The notes under the pieces are model-generated. The model was not told the origin of the DNA and made no database searches. It worked only from the letters and a program-made list of their open reading frames with translations. A DNA stretch of 64,000 nucleotides from Synechococcus sp. LTW-R (GTDB lineage Bacteria > Cyanobacteriota > Cyanobacteriia > PCC-6307 > Cyanobiaceae): positions 1,116,001 through 1,180,000 of the forward strand of contig NZ_CP059060.1 of the NCBI RefSeq assembly GCF_014217875.1, read 5' to 3'. This document shows, in pieces, positions 49,731-57,311 of the stretch (its first letter is position 1; each line of letters begins with the position of its first letter). The position numbers were made by a program, and so were the translations under genes.

Positions 49731-50327
49731 ATGATCAATCGCAAGTTGAAACGGACTGCACTCCAGCTCGCCGCCCTGGCTGGTTGTGGCGCAGCCCTCA
49801 CCGGCGCCCAGCTGGGCTTGTCCCCCAAAGCGGCTCTGGCGCAAGGGACCCCCAGCATCATGGAGTTCCGCTGGGACAACACCAAGGACTACCGGAAGCT
49901 CTACTACTTCACGACGAACACGGTTCGTCAACAGCGTGCTGAATACTATTTTCTGCTGAAACCGAAGGATCGCAAAACAGCGATCTTGAAGTTGGCCATC
50001 TCGATTCCCCAAAGCTTCGACACAACGCTTGATCCCAACAAAATCAAGCTCTGCTACATGAAGTCGGGGAGCATGACCAAGCGCACCCGCTGCGAAGAGA
50101 CCATCCCCGCGACGGTGGAGGTCACCACGGATGGCCGCTCGATCGAAATCTTCCCGGACACCCCGGTGCCCGTCGGCAAGACCATTGGCGTCTACATGCA
50201 GGTGATCAACCCGCCCAGCGCTGGGATGTTCCAGCTCAACGCCTTGGCCCAGGCCCCTGGCGCCGTACCGATCTCCGGTTACCTGGGCAGCTGGCTGATC
50301 CAGGTGGATGCCACCTCGGATTTCTGA
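49731..50327 (+). CDS. DUF2808 family exported protein
   Basis: A 198-residue protein with a signal peptide (basic NRKLKRT, hydrophobic AALAGCGAALTGA, cleavage near KAALAQG). The rest shows the DUF2808 pattern: IMEFRWDN, RAEYYFLLKPKDRKTAILKLAISIPQSF, KIKLCYM and the PDTPVPVGKTIGVYMQVINPPSAGMFQLNA core. The family is cyanobacterial, secreted or periplasmic, with no known role. It sits alone upstream of rpmH. Confidence 0.9.
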   Translation: MINRKLKRTALQLAALAGCGAALTGAQLGLSPKAALAQGTPSIMEFRWDNTKDYRKLYYFTTNTVRQQRAEYYFLLKPKDRKTAILKLAISIPQSFDTTLDPNKIKLCYMKSGSMTKRTRCEETIPATVEVTTDGRSIEIFPDTPVPVGKTIGVYMQVINPPSAGMFQLNALAQAPGAVPISGYLGSWLIQVDATSDF

Positions 50328-50384
50328 GTCACCCCGACTGATAAATTGTCGGATCGACGTTGAAGGCGCAGCCGAGCCGGAGCC

Positions 50385-50522
50385 ATGACCAAGCGCACCC
50401 TTGAAGGAACCAGCCGTAAGCGCAAACGGGTGTCCGGTTTCCGTGTTCGCATGCGGACCCACACCGGTCGTCGCGTGATCCGCTCCCGCCGCAAGCGCGG
50501 CCGGGCCCGTCTGTCGGTCTGA
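50385..50522 (+). CDS. rpmH: 50S ribosomal protein L34
   Basis: A 45-residue, strongly basic ribosomal protein: starts [20 protein letters not shown] and ends with an [10 protein letters not shown] tail, the L34 pattern. The N-terminal TKRTLEGT form is usual for cyanobacteria. It heads the conserved rpmH-rnpA-yidC neighbourhood and is 57 bp after the DUF2808 stop. Confidence 0.97.
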   Translation: MTKRTLEGTSRKRKRVSGFRVRMRTHTGRRVIRSRRKRGRARLSV

Positions 50523-50560
50523 TCCCCGCCACCCTCTGAAGGCTTCACCCCGAAGCCAAC

Positions 50561-50633
50561 AACGCCCCCTCAGCCCATCCCGCGTAGCCCCAAGCCATGG
50601 CGCTCTCTCGGGAACACAGGCTGAGGGGGCGTT
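50561..50633 (+). promoter_or_regulatory. Inverted repeat enclosing the rnpA start codon (candidate attenuator)
   Basis: AACGCCCCCTCAGCC at 50561-50575 is the perfect reverse complement of 50619-50633, giving 15-bp arms with a 43-nt spacer. The spacer holds the rnpA ATG (50597). The right arm lies in the coding sequence and is followed by TTTTG, so an RNA hairpin could act as a terminator or hide the start region. The role is inference. Confidence 0.6.
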
Positions 50634-50977
50634 TTGTCTTTGATCGGATCTACCAAAAAGGTCGGCGCATCCACGGCCAGTGGATGGTCCTGAGGACCCT
50701 GCGCGCCGAACCCCAGCTGCTGAAGAGCGATCCCAGGGATCGCCATCCACTGAGCTGCCGCCTCGGGGTGGTAGTGAGCAGCAAAGTCAGCAAGCGTTCG
50801 GTGCAACGCAACCGCCTGAGGCGACTGTTGCATGGCCACCTCAGCCGCCAGCTCTCCCACCAAGGCGAAGGGTTGTGGCTGCTGATCTCGCTGAAACCCG
50901 GCAGCGCAGACGCAGAAGAGCAGGTCCTCCTGGGAGAATGTTCTGAACTCCTTGCCAAGGCAGGACTGAGACCATGA
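50597..50977 (+). CDS. rnpA: Ribonuclease P protein component
   Basis: Protein cofactor of RNase P, which matures tRNA 5' ends. The 126 residues show REHRLRGRFVFDRIYQKGRR at the N-terminus and the RNR signature SKVSKRSVQRNRLRRLLH near 62-79. It lies 74 bp after rpmH, the near-universal bacterial arrangement. The start region is enclosed by a 15-bp inverted repeat (see that entry). The stop overlaps the PH-domain gene start by 4 bp. Confidence 0.95.
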   Translation: MALSREHRLRGRFVFDRIYQKGRRIHGQWMVLRTLRAEPQLLKSDPRDRHPLSCRLGVVVSSKVSKRSVQRNRLRRLLHGHLSRQLSHQGEGLWLLISLKPGSADAEEQVLLGECSELLAKAGLRP

Positions 50978-51426
50978 GCGCCGCCTCCCAACCCGCTCCC
51001 GTGGCCCCGGGGGCCAGCATCAACGAAGAGGTCTTCTATGAGGGCGGGCCAGCCAAAGGTGATCTGATCACCAACCTGCTGTTTGGTCTCACCCTGATCG
51101 GCATTCCGTTTGCCGTTGGTGCTCTGGTGCGCGCCCTCTGGCTTCGTTTCCGGATCACCAGCCGTCGAGTGGAAGTGACCGGCGGCTGGCTCGGCCGCGA
51201 CCGCACCCAGGTGGTCTACAGCCAGATCCGTGAGGTGCGCTCGGTCTCCCGTGGCTTCGGCTTTTGGGGTGACATGGTCCTCGTCCTCAGCGACGGCATG
51301 AAGCTGGAAATGCGTGCCGTGCCCCGCTACCGCGATGCCCAGGCCTTCATCGAGGCCCGACTGAAGGGCGGTTCCGCCGCCAAGAGCTCTGGCACCGCCG
51401 GTTTCGGTAGCGACGCCGCCGCCTGA
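50974..51426 (+). CDS. PH-domain (bPH2-type) membrane protein
   Basis: A 150-residue protein: a membrane-inserted hydrophobic region (DLITNLLFGLTLIGIPFAVGALV, about 29-51) followed by a bacterial PH-like domain (RITSRRVEVTGGWLGRDRTQVVYSQIREVR). The remaining C-terminus is Ser/Ala/Gly-rich. Such proteins are membrane-associated with unknown ligands. The position between rnpA and yidC is typical of picocyanobacteria. Confidence 0.87.
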   Translation: MSAASQPAPVAPGASINEEVFYEGGPAKGDLITNLLFGLTLIGIPFAVGALVRALWLRFRITSRRVEVTGGWLGRDRTQVVYSQIREVRSVSRGFGFWGDMVLVLSDGMKLEMRAVPRYRDAQAFIEARLKGGSAAKSSGTAGFGSDAAA

Positions 51427-51467
51427 GACACTGACTCACACCTTTCACCCCCTCCGTTAGCGACGCC

Positions 51468-52604
51468 GTGATCGGATACATCTCCGACAACCTGCTGCTG
51501 CCAATCCTGGATTTCTTCTACGGATTGGTACCGAGCTATGGGCTCGCGATCATTGCCCTAACGGTGGTGATTCGCCTGGCTCTCTTCCCGCTGAGCGCGG
51601 GCTCGATCCGCAATGCCCGCCGCATGCGGATCGCCCAGCCGGTGATGCAAAAGCGCCAGGCCGAGATCAAAGCGAAATACGCCAACAACCCCCAAAAGCA
51701 ACAGGAGGAACTGGGCTCCTTGATGAAGGAGTTCGGCAGCCCCCTCTCCGGCTGCCTGCCCCTCTTGGTGCAGATGCCGATCCTGTTTGCGCTGTTTGCC
51801 ACCCTGCGGGGATCACCGTTCGCCGACGTCCCCTACACCCTGAATCTCAAGGTGTTGCCGGCCGATCAAATCGCCGCGGTCGAGCCGAAGCCGTTCAACA
51901 GCGCCAGTCACTCCATCTTTGTGACCAGCACGGATCACGTCCCCGTGATCGCCAGCTTGGAGAAGGGCACCAAGTTGGGGGTGGGGGATACCGAGACCGT
52001 CAGCCTGCACACCAAGGATGGCTCCAGCTTCGCCTCCGTCCTGAGCGGCGTTGAGAACGGCTCCTCCTTTGCCCCCACCTGGTCCGTCACCAAGGGTGAG
52101 GGCGTGGTCAGCGTCGACCAAAACGGTGCCATCCACGCCATTTCGGCTGGTGACGCCACCGTCGAGGCCAAGATCCCTGGCCTGGCTGCCCGCAGTGGGT
52201 TCCTCTTCATCAAGGCCCTGGGCCAGGTCGGCTTTTACACCGACGGCGCCATCAACTGGGACATCGCCATCCTGGTGGGCGGCTTCGGCATCACCCTGTT
52301 CCTGAGCCAGATCCTCTCGGGCATGGGCATGCCCGCCAACCCCCAACAGGCCACCGCCAACAAGATCACCCCCGTGATGATCACCGGGATGTTCCTGTTC
52401 TTCCCCCTGCCCGCAGGGGTGCTGCTCTACATGGTCATCGCCAACGTCTTCCAGGCGATCCAGACCTTCCTGCTGACCCGCGAGGCCCTGCCGGACAACC
52501 TGCAGACCATCCTCGATCAGCAACTCGCCGCCGAGGCCAAAACCGTGACGGCGACGGTGACCGGTGGCAGCCGCATGCCGTTCGAACCGAAGGGCAAGAA
52601 GTAG
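51468..52604 (+). CDS. yidC: Membrane protein insertase YidC (Alb3/Oxa1 family)
   Basis: Inserts and folds membrane proteins including photosynthetic subunits. The 378-residue protein starts with GTG at 51468. The first helix and basic cytoplasmic loop ([27 protein letters not shown]) are followed by [20 protein letters not shown], and late helices include [22 protein letters not shown]. Residues about 130-245 form a non-membrane insertion with an Ig-like (Big2) look: [33 protein letters not shown], presumably lumenal or periplasmic. It ends in a basic PKGKK tail. Confidence 0.94.
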   Translation: MIGYISDNLLLPILDFFYGLVPSYGLAIIALTVVIRLALFPLSAGSIRNARRMRIAQPVMQKRQAEIKAKYANNPQKQQEELGSLMKEFGSPLSGCLPLLVQMPILFALFATLRGSPFADVPYTLNLKVLPADQIAAVEPKPFNSASHSIFVTSTDHVPVIASLEKGTKLGVGDTETVSLHTKDGSSFASVLSGVENGSSFAPTWSVTKGEGVVSVDQNGAIHAISAGDATVEAKIPGLAARSGFLFIKALGQVGFYTDGAINWDIAILVGGFGITLFLSQILSGMGMPANPQQATANKITPVMITGMFLFFPLPAGVLLYMVIANVFQAIQTFLLTREALPDNLQTILDQQLAAEAKTVTATVTGGSRMPFEPKGKK

Positions 52605-52607
52605 GCC

Positions 52608-53150
52608 ATGGGCGACGGCCTCCAGACCGGTGATCCCCTCCATCCAGTGCCGCTCCAGGAGCTCCAGCTTCTTGAGCAGGGCAAACACTGGAGCATCGAT
52701 AAGCGGCTCACTAAGCTCGACAGCCTGACCCCCGTCCGCGGTCACCTGCACGCGGTCCATCGCGGCAATATTTTGGAGTTGGACGGCGAAGCCAACACCA
52801 TCGTCACCCTCTGCTGTGACCGCTGCCTGCAGCAGTTCAACCATCCCCTGAGCTTTCAAACCCGCGAGGTCCTCTGGCTCGGCGAACAGGCCAGGGAGCA
52901 GGGCATGGATCTGGAGAGCGTGCTCGAGGCCGGCGGTGACGTCATCGACCTGGATCCCGATGCGCTCACCGAAAGCATGGATCCCCGGGCGGATTTCGAG
53001 CCCGAGCACTGGGTCTTTGAGCAACTCAATCTCCAGCTGCCCGTCGTCAATCGCTGCGGAGCGGACTGCCCCGGTCCCAAGCTGAAGGCTGAGCCCGGCG
53101 ATGAGCCGATGGACCCCCGCTGGGCGGCCCTGAAGAAACTGAACCCATGA
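52608..53150 (+). CDS. DUF177 family protein (YceD-like)
   Basis: A 180-residue soluble protein with the DUF177 pattern: QELQLLEQGKHWSIDKRL, VRGHLHAVHRGNILELDGE, TLCCDRCLQQFNHPLSF (CxxC pair) and a late NRCGADCPG Cys pair before the acidic DPRWAALKKLN end. In many bacteria DUF177 precedes rpmF (L32) and affects 23S rRNA accumulation in some; here it follows yidC by 3 bp and precedes the AAA ATPase gene, overlapping it by 4 bp. Confidence 0.9.
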   Translation: MGDGLQTGDPLHPVPLQELQLLEQGKHWSIDKRLTKLDSLTPVRGHLHAVHRGNILELDGEANTIVTLCCDRCLQQFNHPLSFQTREVLWLGEQAREQGMDLESVLEAGGDVIDLDPDALTESMDPRADFEPEHWVFEQLNLQLPVVNRCGADCPGPKLKAEPGDEPMDPRWAALKKLNP

Positions 53151-54634
53151 GTCAGGCCTGGGCTGACCACCTCGATCTGCTGATCCGGGCCAGGACGCCC
53201 ATTCTCTGGATCCGCAGCCAAGAGGAGGAACGCATCGCCAACCTGCTCGCTGAAGCGGCGAAGCGCCTCGATCAACGGTCCCTGGCCCGCTGGGATTACA
53301 TCAGTGGCTTGAAGGGCTGGGCCGGCCGCGATGGGGAAGCCGCCCGCAATCCGTTAGCGGCCCTGGAAAGCCTGAGCGCCTTGCCGGCTGAGCAACCCGC
53401 CCTGTTGGTGCTCCACGATTTCCATCGATACGCGGACGACAGCAGCATCTGCCGCAAGCTCCGCAACCTGGCCTCGAGCCTGCGCCAACGCCCGCAAACC
53501 CTCGTGATCACGGCCGCGGAGTGGCAACTCCCCCGGGAACTGGAGGAGTGCATCACCCTGTTGGATCTTCCGCTGCCCAACCAACAGGAGATCCAGACGT
53601 TGCTCGGGAACATCGCCCAAGCCAGCGGACAAGCCATGGGAGCGGAGCTGCTGGAGCAACTCACCCACAGCTGCAGTGGCCTCAGTGAGCAGCGCATCCG
53701 GCAGGTGGCCGCCAGGGGCCTCGCCAGCCGCGGCCAGCTGGGCAGTGCGGACCTCGACGAGGTGCTCGAGGAAAAACGCCAGGCGATTGCCCGCAGCGAA
53801 CTGCTGGAGTACTGCCCGACCGAAGCCACCCCAGCCGACATCGGCGGACTCGATGCCCTGAAGCGCTGGCTCGAGCAACGCCACATGGCCTTCAGCGACG
53901 AGGCGCGCCGCTACGGCCTGCCACTGCCGCGGGGGGTGTTGCTGGTGGGGCCCCAGGGCACGGGCAAATCCCTTACGGCTAAGGCCATCGCCCACAGCTG
54001 GAGCATGCCGCTGCTGCGCCTGGATGTTGGACGGCTGTTTGCCGGACTGGTGGGTGCCTCAGAGGCGCGGACCCGGGACATGATTCAACGGGCCGAGGCC
54101 ATGGCCCCCTGCGTGCTCTGGATTGACGAGATCGACAAGGGCTTTGGCAGTGCCGATGGCCGCAGTGACGGGGGCACCAGCCAACGGGTGTTGGCAAGTT
54201 TGCTGACCTGGATGGCGGAGAAGAGCAGCGCTGTCTTTGTCGTCGCCACCGCGAATGGTGTGGAGAAACTGCCGGCGGAGCTGCTGCGCAAAGGCCGCTT
54301 TGATGAGATTTTCCTGCTCGATCTACCCGACGCCCAAGAACGGCGAACGATCCTTGATTTGCAACTGAGGCGCCGGCGGCCGATTCATCAGATCCCCCTC
54401 GATGTTGTCGTGGACCGGACCCAGGGGTTCTCGGGAGCCGAGCTCGAGCAGGTGGTGATTGAGGCGATGCACCAGGCCTTCAGCGAATCCCGTGAGTTCG
54501 GCGAGGCTGATCTCAGCAGTGCGGCCGCCCAACTGGTGCCCTTGTCCCGCACCGCGCGCGAACAGTTGGAGCAACTGCAGCAGTGGGCCAGCAGCGGCCG
54601 GGCCCGCCCCGCCTCCACACATTGCGGCGGGTAA
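53147..54634 (+). CDS. AAA family ATPase (Ycf46-like)
   Basis: A 495-residue ATPase related to the chloroplast Ycf46 protein. The N-terminal 240 residues form a separate domain (LDLLIRARTPILWIRSQEEERI at the start), followed by the AAA core: Walker A GPQGTGKS near 268-275, Walker B CVLWIDEIDKGF near 324-335, and the lid with LLRKGRFDEIFLLDLPDAQERR. Cyanobacterial members have been linked to CO2 use; the molecular target is unknown. Last gene of the rpmH-yidC run. Confidence 0.9.
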   Translation: MSQAWADHLDLLIRARTPILWIRSQEEERIANLLAEAAKRLDQRSLARWDYISGLKGWAGRDGEAARNPLAALESLSALPAEQPALLVLHDFHRYADDSSICRKLRNLASSLRQRPQTLVITAAEWQLPRELEECITLLDLPLPNQQEIQTLLGNIAQASGQAMGAELLEQLTHSCSGLSEQRIRQVAARGLASRGQLGSADLDEVLEEKRQAIARSELLEYCPTEATPADIGGLDALKRWLEQRHMAFSDEARRYGLPLPRGVLLVGPQGTGKSLTAKAIAHSWSMPLLRLDVGRLFAGLVGASEARTRDMIQRAEAMAPCVLWIDEIDKGFGSADGRSDGGTSQRVLASLLTWMAEKSSAVFVVATANGVEKLPAELLRKGRFDEIFLLDLPDAQERRTILDLQLRRRRPIHQIPLDVVVDRTQGFSGAELEQVVIEAMHQAFSESREFGEADLSSAAAQLVPLSRTAREQLEQLQQWASSGRARPASTHCGG

Positions 54635-54703
54635 AGAAGACCAACGCCAGGTAAAGAAGCCCGGTGATCGGTCGCGCTGATTTCGAGGGTCGCAGCAAGC
54701 TGC

Positions 54704-54886
54704 ATGGAACGCATCCAAGCCGCAATGGATCAACGCCCTGCCCTCGCCACACAACTGTTGGTTGCTGGCCTCGGCGCTGGTGTCATCACCAGCTACGCGG
54801 TTGCCCAAGGACAGAATCCCCTGACCGCCCTGAGCATTACGGTGTTCTCAGCCTTGGCCGCCGTGATGGTCGGCCAGGTCCTCTAG
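54704..54886 (+). CDS. Small predicted membrane protein, unknown
   Basis: A 60-residue protein with two hydrophobic helices (LLVAGLGAGVITSYAVA and ALSITVFSALAAVMVGQVL). A second ATG (M8) is an alternative start. No family recognised. First of a run of mini-genes. Confidence 0.65.
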   Translation: MERIQAAMDQRPALATQLLVAGLGAGVITSYAVAQGQNPLTALSITVFSALAAVMVGQVL

Positions 54887-54906
54887 ACCCGAGCCCACTT
54901 TCTGCC

Positions 54907-55131
54907 ATGCCCGCAGACACGCTCTCGACCAGTCAGCGGGAAAGCCTGATCGACGCCCTGCGTTCCTGCCGCAGCACCGAGGAACGCTTGGCGTTTGCCA
55001 AGGACTACGCCCAAACCGGTCGCGAACCCCTTTGGGAGTTGATCTGCGATCTCTTGATCAGCCGCTCCATATCGCGGGCCGTGGCGGCCCACTGGCTGAA
55101 GGACCTGATCGAAGAAGGGAAAGCCTCTTAG
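54907..55131 (+). CDS. Small soluble protein, unknown
   Basis: A 74-residue, helix-rich, charged protein (QRESLIDALRSCRSTEERLAFAKDYAQ; then ELICDLLISRSISRAVAAHWLKDLIEEGKAS). ATG at 54907 is 20 bp after the previous stop, so the two are probably co-transcribed. Not recognised. Its stop overlaps the stop of the convergent 53-residue gene. Confidence 0.65.
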   Translation: MPADTLSTSQRESLIDALRSCRSTEERLAFAKDYAQTGREPLWELICDLLISRSISRAVAAHWLKDLIEEGKAS

Positions 55132-55289
55132 CGGGAGGTCCGCTCGGCATCCGCCTTGATCGATGCCTCAAGCTGACGCCGCTTGTCTTCGATCAGGTGG
55201 GCACTGCTGACAAAGGCACAGGCCGTATGGCCATCTTTGGTGAGGCAAACCTTGTAACCGAGGCCATCGGTTGTGGGTTCAAAGTCCAT
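55128..55289 (-). CDS. Small soluble protein, unknown
   Basis: A 53-codon gene read from my own translation: starts MDFEPTTDGLGYKVCLTKDG, continues HTACAFVSSAHLIEDKRRQL, then a charged EASIKADAERTSR end. The first half looks like a small beta sheet (two Cys), the second a helix. It converges with the preceding gene, overlapping at the stops by 2 bp. Coding status is supported by clean frame and composition only. Confidence 0.55.
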   Translation of the reverse strand: MDFEPTTDGLGYKVCLTKDGHTACAFVSSAHLIEDKRRQLEASIKADAERTSR

Positions 55290-55384
55290 CAGACGCGTGC
55301 CGATGCGCCATTAGAGCTCGCAGGTTCGAAACCAACAAGGGATTGTCACCAGTAGTGTTCAAACCCGCAACGCAAAAGACAGGC

Positions 55385-55483
55385 ATGGACGGACGGCTTG
55401 TGGTGATCGGCTTGTTGCTCGTCTTTGCAGGCTTGTACGTCTCGGTTTACTTCGTAACCCAGGGCATCACCCCTCCCGGCTGA
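55385..55483 (+). CDS. 32-residue single-helix membrane protein, unknown
   Basis: The ATG at 55385 begins MDGRLVVIGLLLVFAGLYVSV, one membrane helix followed by YFVTQGITPPG. Size and topology resemble small subunits of photosynthetic complexes, but it matches none that I know (not PetG/L/M/N, PsbM/T/X or Psb30). Confidence 0.5.
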   Translation: MDGRLVVIGLLLVFAGLYVSVYFVTQGITPPG

Positions 55484-55489
55484 AGCAAA

Positions 55490-55687
55490 ATGGTGCCCCC
55501 CAGTGCACGGTCCTGGCGCAGTTTCGCCATCAAGATTGGCCTGTTTTGGATCGCCAAGCTCTGGGTCTGCCAGGTCGATGTCACCCGGCCGATCTGCCAT
55601 GTTGTCGAGCGCGGCTTTCTGCCCTGCCTGCTGACATTTGCCGTGATGGATTTCCTCGTGTTGCCCTGGCTGCGGCGCAAGCGCTAG
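55490..55687 (+). CDS. Small membrane protein, unknown
   Basis: A 65-residue protein starting 6 bp after the previous stop. It has a hydrophobic stretch (FAIKIGLFWIAKLWVCQV), a middle with Cys (ICHVVERGFLPC) and a second apolar segment before a basic LRRKR end. Not recognised; likely co-transcribed with its neighbours. Confidence 0.55.
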   Translation: MVPPSARSWRSFAIKIGLFWIAKLWVCQVDVTRPICHVVERGFLPCLLTFAVMDFLVLPWLRRKR

Positions 55688-55746
55688 CGAGGGCTGAACG
55701 AGGCCGCTAAAACACAAGAAAGACCCGAGCTCAGAGCCGCGACTGC

Positions 55747-55977
55747 ATGTTCAAGATCTATCGGAAGGTCTCTGAATTTCTGGCTCGCTTTCTGACGGTT
55801 GGTCATCCCCTACGGATTCCGGCGCTGCTGATATCGCTGTTGTTTTTCTGCTTGGCCGCCACCTGGACCTTTTGGGCCACCTGGGGCGTCTTAAGCGGCG
55901 TGCTGGGCCTCTCGAATGTGATCGGAATCAGTGCCGGAGTGGGAATGAACATCGCAGTCCTCAAGTTGCCCGCTTAG
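55747..55977 (+). CDS. Small membrane protein, unknown
   Basis: A 76-residue protein with a basic amphipathic start (MFKIYRKVSEFLARF), then two hydrophobic helices (IPALLISLLFFCLAATWTFWA and LSGVLGLSNVIGISAGVGMNI). Not recognised. It converges on the next 57-residue gene, their stops overlapping by a few bases. Confidence 0.6.
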   Translation: MFKIYRKVSEFLARFLTVGHPLRIPALLISLLFFCLAATWTFWATWGVLSGVLGLSNVIGISAGVGMNIAVLKLPA

Positions 55978-56147
55978 ACGCGGCTAAAGCGGAGATAGGC
56001 CAGATAACAAATCAGGGTTAAGGCCAAGACCTGAGCCAGGGAGGGCACCAGGAAGCAACCGACAAGAACCCCAAGCGTGAGCAAGACGATGGTGGAGGGC
56101 CGCTCGGGGTTGAGCGACTTCAAGAGTCCTCCACGAAACGGGTTCAT
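55974..56147 (-). CDS. Small membrane protein, unknown
   Basis: A 57-residue frame (my translation): MNPFRGGLLKSLNPERP, then two adjacent hydrophobic segments (STIVLLTLGVLVGCFLVPSL and VLALTLICYLAYLRF). No family recognised. Opposite in direction to its neighbours. Supported by clean helical-hairpin composition only. Confidence 0.5.
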   Translation of the reverse strand: MNPFRGGLLKSLNPERPSTIVLLTLGVLVGCFLVPSLAQVLALTLICYLAYLRFSRV

Positions 56148-56276
56148 CAAGGGAGTGCGGCTGCTCCCTTATCCAGCAGGAGCGAGGGTCCGACCAGGGG
56201 AAGAAATGCTGATGAAATATTCGGCCTTGACATCGGCAGGGCGTTGGCTTGGATCGTCCCTAACAGGGAGGGGCTG

Positions 56277-56477
56277 ATGGCCGGCTACTGGTATCAGTTC
56301 AACAACGGCGATCTGCTCTGCTCAGCGGTGCATCCCTCCACAGTGGATTGCCAGCCAGCGGCTGCACGGCAAGGGCAAATCGTCTATCAGGTCTTCAGTA
56401 GCCGAGAACGCTTCCGGTTGCTCCGCCTGCATCGCCGCAGGGGCAACCCATCGATCGACTTCGATCAGTGCGCTTGA
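56277..56477 (+). CDS. Small soluble protein, unknown
   Basis: About 66 residues from the ATG at 56277 (MAGYWYQFNNGDLLCSAVHP); a frame from 56244 adds 11. It has three aromatic residues near the start, two Cys, then an Arg-rich middle (RERFRLLRLHRRRG). Not recognised. It overlaps the next gene's first possible start. Confidence 0.5.
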   Translation: MAGYWYQFNNGDLLCSAVHPSTVDCQPAAARQGQIVYQVFSSRERFRLLRLHRRRGNPSIDFDQCA

Positions 56478-56485
56478 TTCGACCC

Positions 56486-56653
56486 ATGACAGCCACGGGC
56501 CGGGCCGTGCGCTTCATCGCCTTGATCGTCCTGATCGGGCTCTTCGTCTGGATGATGCGGCATCAACCGCGGACGCCAAAAGCCAACGGAACTGGACTTC
56601 CGGCATCCGGGATGGGCTCACCGAGGCCGGGCATGCGCAGCCTGGGGTACTGA
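56486..56653 (+). CDS. Small membrane protein, unknown
   Basis: A 55-residue protein from the ATG at 56486 (MTATGRAVRFIALIVLIGLF): one hydrophobic helix followed by a polar Pro/Gly-rich tail. An in-frame start at 56468 is possible. Not recognised. Confidence 0.5.
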   Translation: MTATGRAVRFIALIVLIGLFVWMMRHQPRTPKANGTGLPASGMGSPRPGMRSLGY

Positions 56654-56668
56654 CAGAGAACTCACCAC

Positions 56669-56719
56669 ATGTTTCGCGACCTCTGCCCGGCCCTCGCCAA
56701 CAAGACCTACTTCAACTAG
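56669..56719 (+). pseudogene. 5' remnant of a class-V aminotransferase gene (cut at residue 16)
   Basis: The ATG at 56669 reads MFRDLCPALANKTYFN and then TAG at 56717. From memory, cyanobacterial class-V aminotransferase-fold PLP enzymes begin with this block and continue YGGQGPLP; here the similarity ends exactly after TYFN. The sequence downstream has no coding continuity, so the gene is truncated. This marks a rearrangement or insertion boundary between the core genome (left) and the island (right). The rest of the gene is not in the window. Confidence 0.55.
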
Positions 56720-56778
56720 AGACACAAGCCCCAAGAAGCCAGTGTTTGCAGTGATTTTAGGGGTGAGAGTGGAGCGGC

Positions 56779-56802
56779 TCTACCAACGCTTCTACCAACG
56801 CC
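56779..56802. repeat. Tandem 12-bp direct repeat beside the island boundary
   Basis: TCTACCAACGCT (56779-56790) is followed at once by TCTACCAACGCC (56791-56802), 11 of 12 bases identical. It lies 60 bp inside the island. GCTTCTACCAA from this repeat (56788-56798) recurs at 63116-63126 in the 3' end of the recombinase gene. Confidence 0.75.
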
Positions 56803-56944
56803 AGAAACACAAGCAACGACAAAAAGGAGGCCCATGGGGGCTTCTGGAGTCCTTGTGTGTACGAGAAGAGGCTTCTGAAATTTGCGGTGGGAATGGCGGT
56901 CCTTAGCTGCTTCAGCAAGCCCTGCCAAGAAAGCCCAGCTCAAC

Positions 56945-57268
56945 CTAGCGATGAGCCACTGGGCGAGATTGTGAGGACTTGATGGGCACCTTGCGTGGTC
57001 GGTGGGCTTCTGATGCCGCCAGCGGCAGCTCGCCATGCCCCTTGCGGACAATGCCGGTTACGAGGTTGGGATTCACGGTGCGCACTGCACCGCTATCGAC
57101 GTCAGTGATTTGGAAGAAGGAGTTGGCGCTGCATCGTGCTCCGCCTTCGCAGTGGATGACCTGACCGACCCACCAGCCACCTTCATGTGGCTCCACCAGC
57201 ACTGCGTCGCCGACGCCGACGTGCAGGAAGACCGGTTCGAGTGACGAGCTGCCGGTGATTGCCGCCAT
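56945..57268 (-). CDS. DUF3104 family protein
   Basis: About 107 residues from the ATG at 57268. The core matches DUF3104, a small family of picocyanobacteria: FLHVGVGDAVLVEPHEGGWWVGQVIHCEGGARCSANSFFQITDVDSGAVRTVNPNLVTGIV. It looks like a small beta barrel (SH3-like). A basic tail of about 30 residues follows. Function unknown; members are frequently in genomic islands. A longer frame to 57307 adds 13 residues. Confidence 0.75.
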   Translation of the reverse strand: MAAITGSSSLEPVFLHVGVGDAVLVEPHEGGWWVGQVIHCEGGARCSANSFFQITDVDSGAVRTVNPNLVTGIVRKGHGELPLAASEAHRPRKVPIKSSQSRPVAHR

Positions 57269-57311
57269 AGACCACCTGAGTAGTACCCACGTTCTATCAG
57301 GAGGCATGCCT

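Noticed and set aside
55300-55350. tRNA-like T-arm (GGTTCGAAACC)
   Set aside because: The stem around TTCGAAA does not pair properly and no acceptor or anticodon arm can be folded.
56821-56842. Minus-strand terminator-like hairpin (GAAGCCC...GGGCCTC then TTTTT)
   Set aside because: One mismatch in a 7-bp stem and no minus-strand gene ends here; too weak to list.
56716-57051. 111-codon minus frame across the island junction
   Set aside because: It reads through the truncated aminotransferase end and the tandem repeat and overlaps the DUF3104 gene; no conserved pattern.
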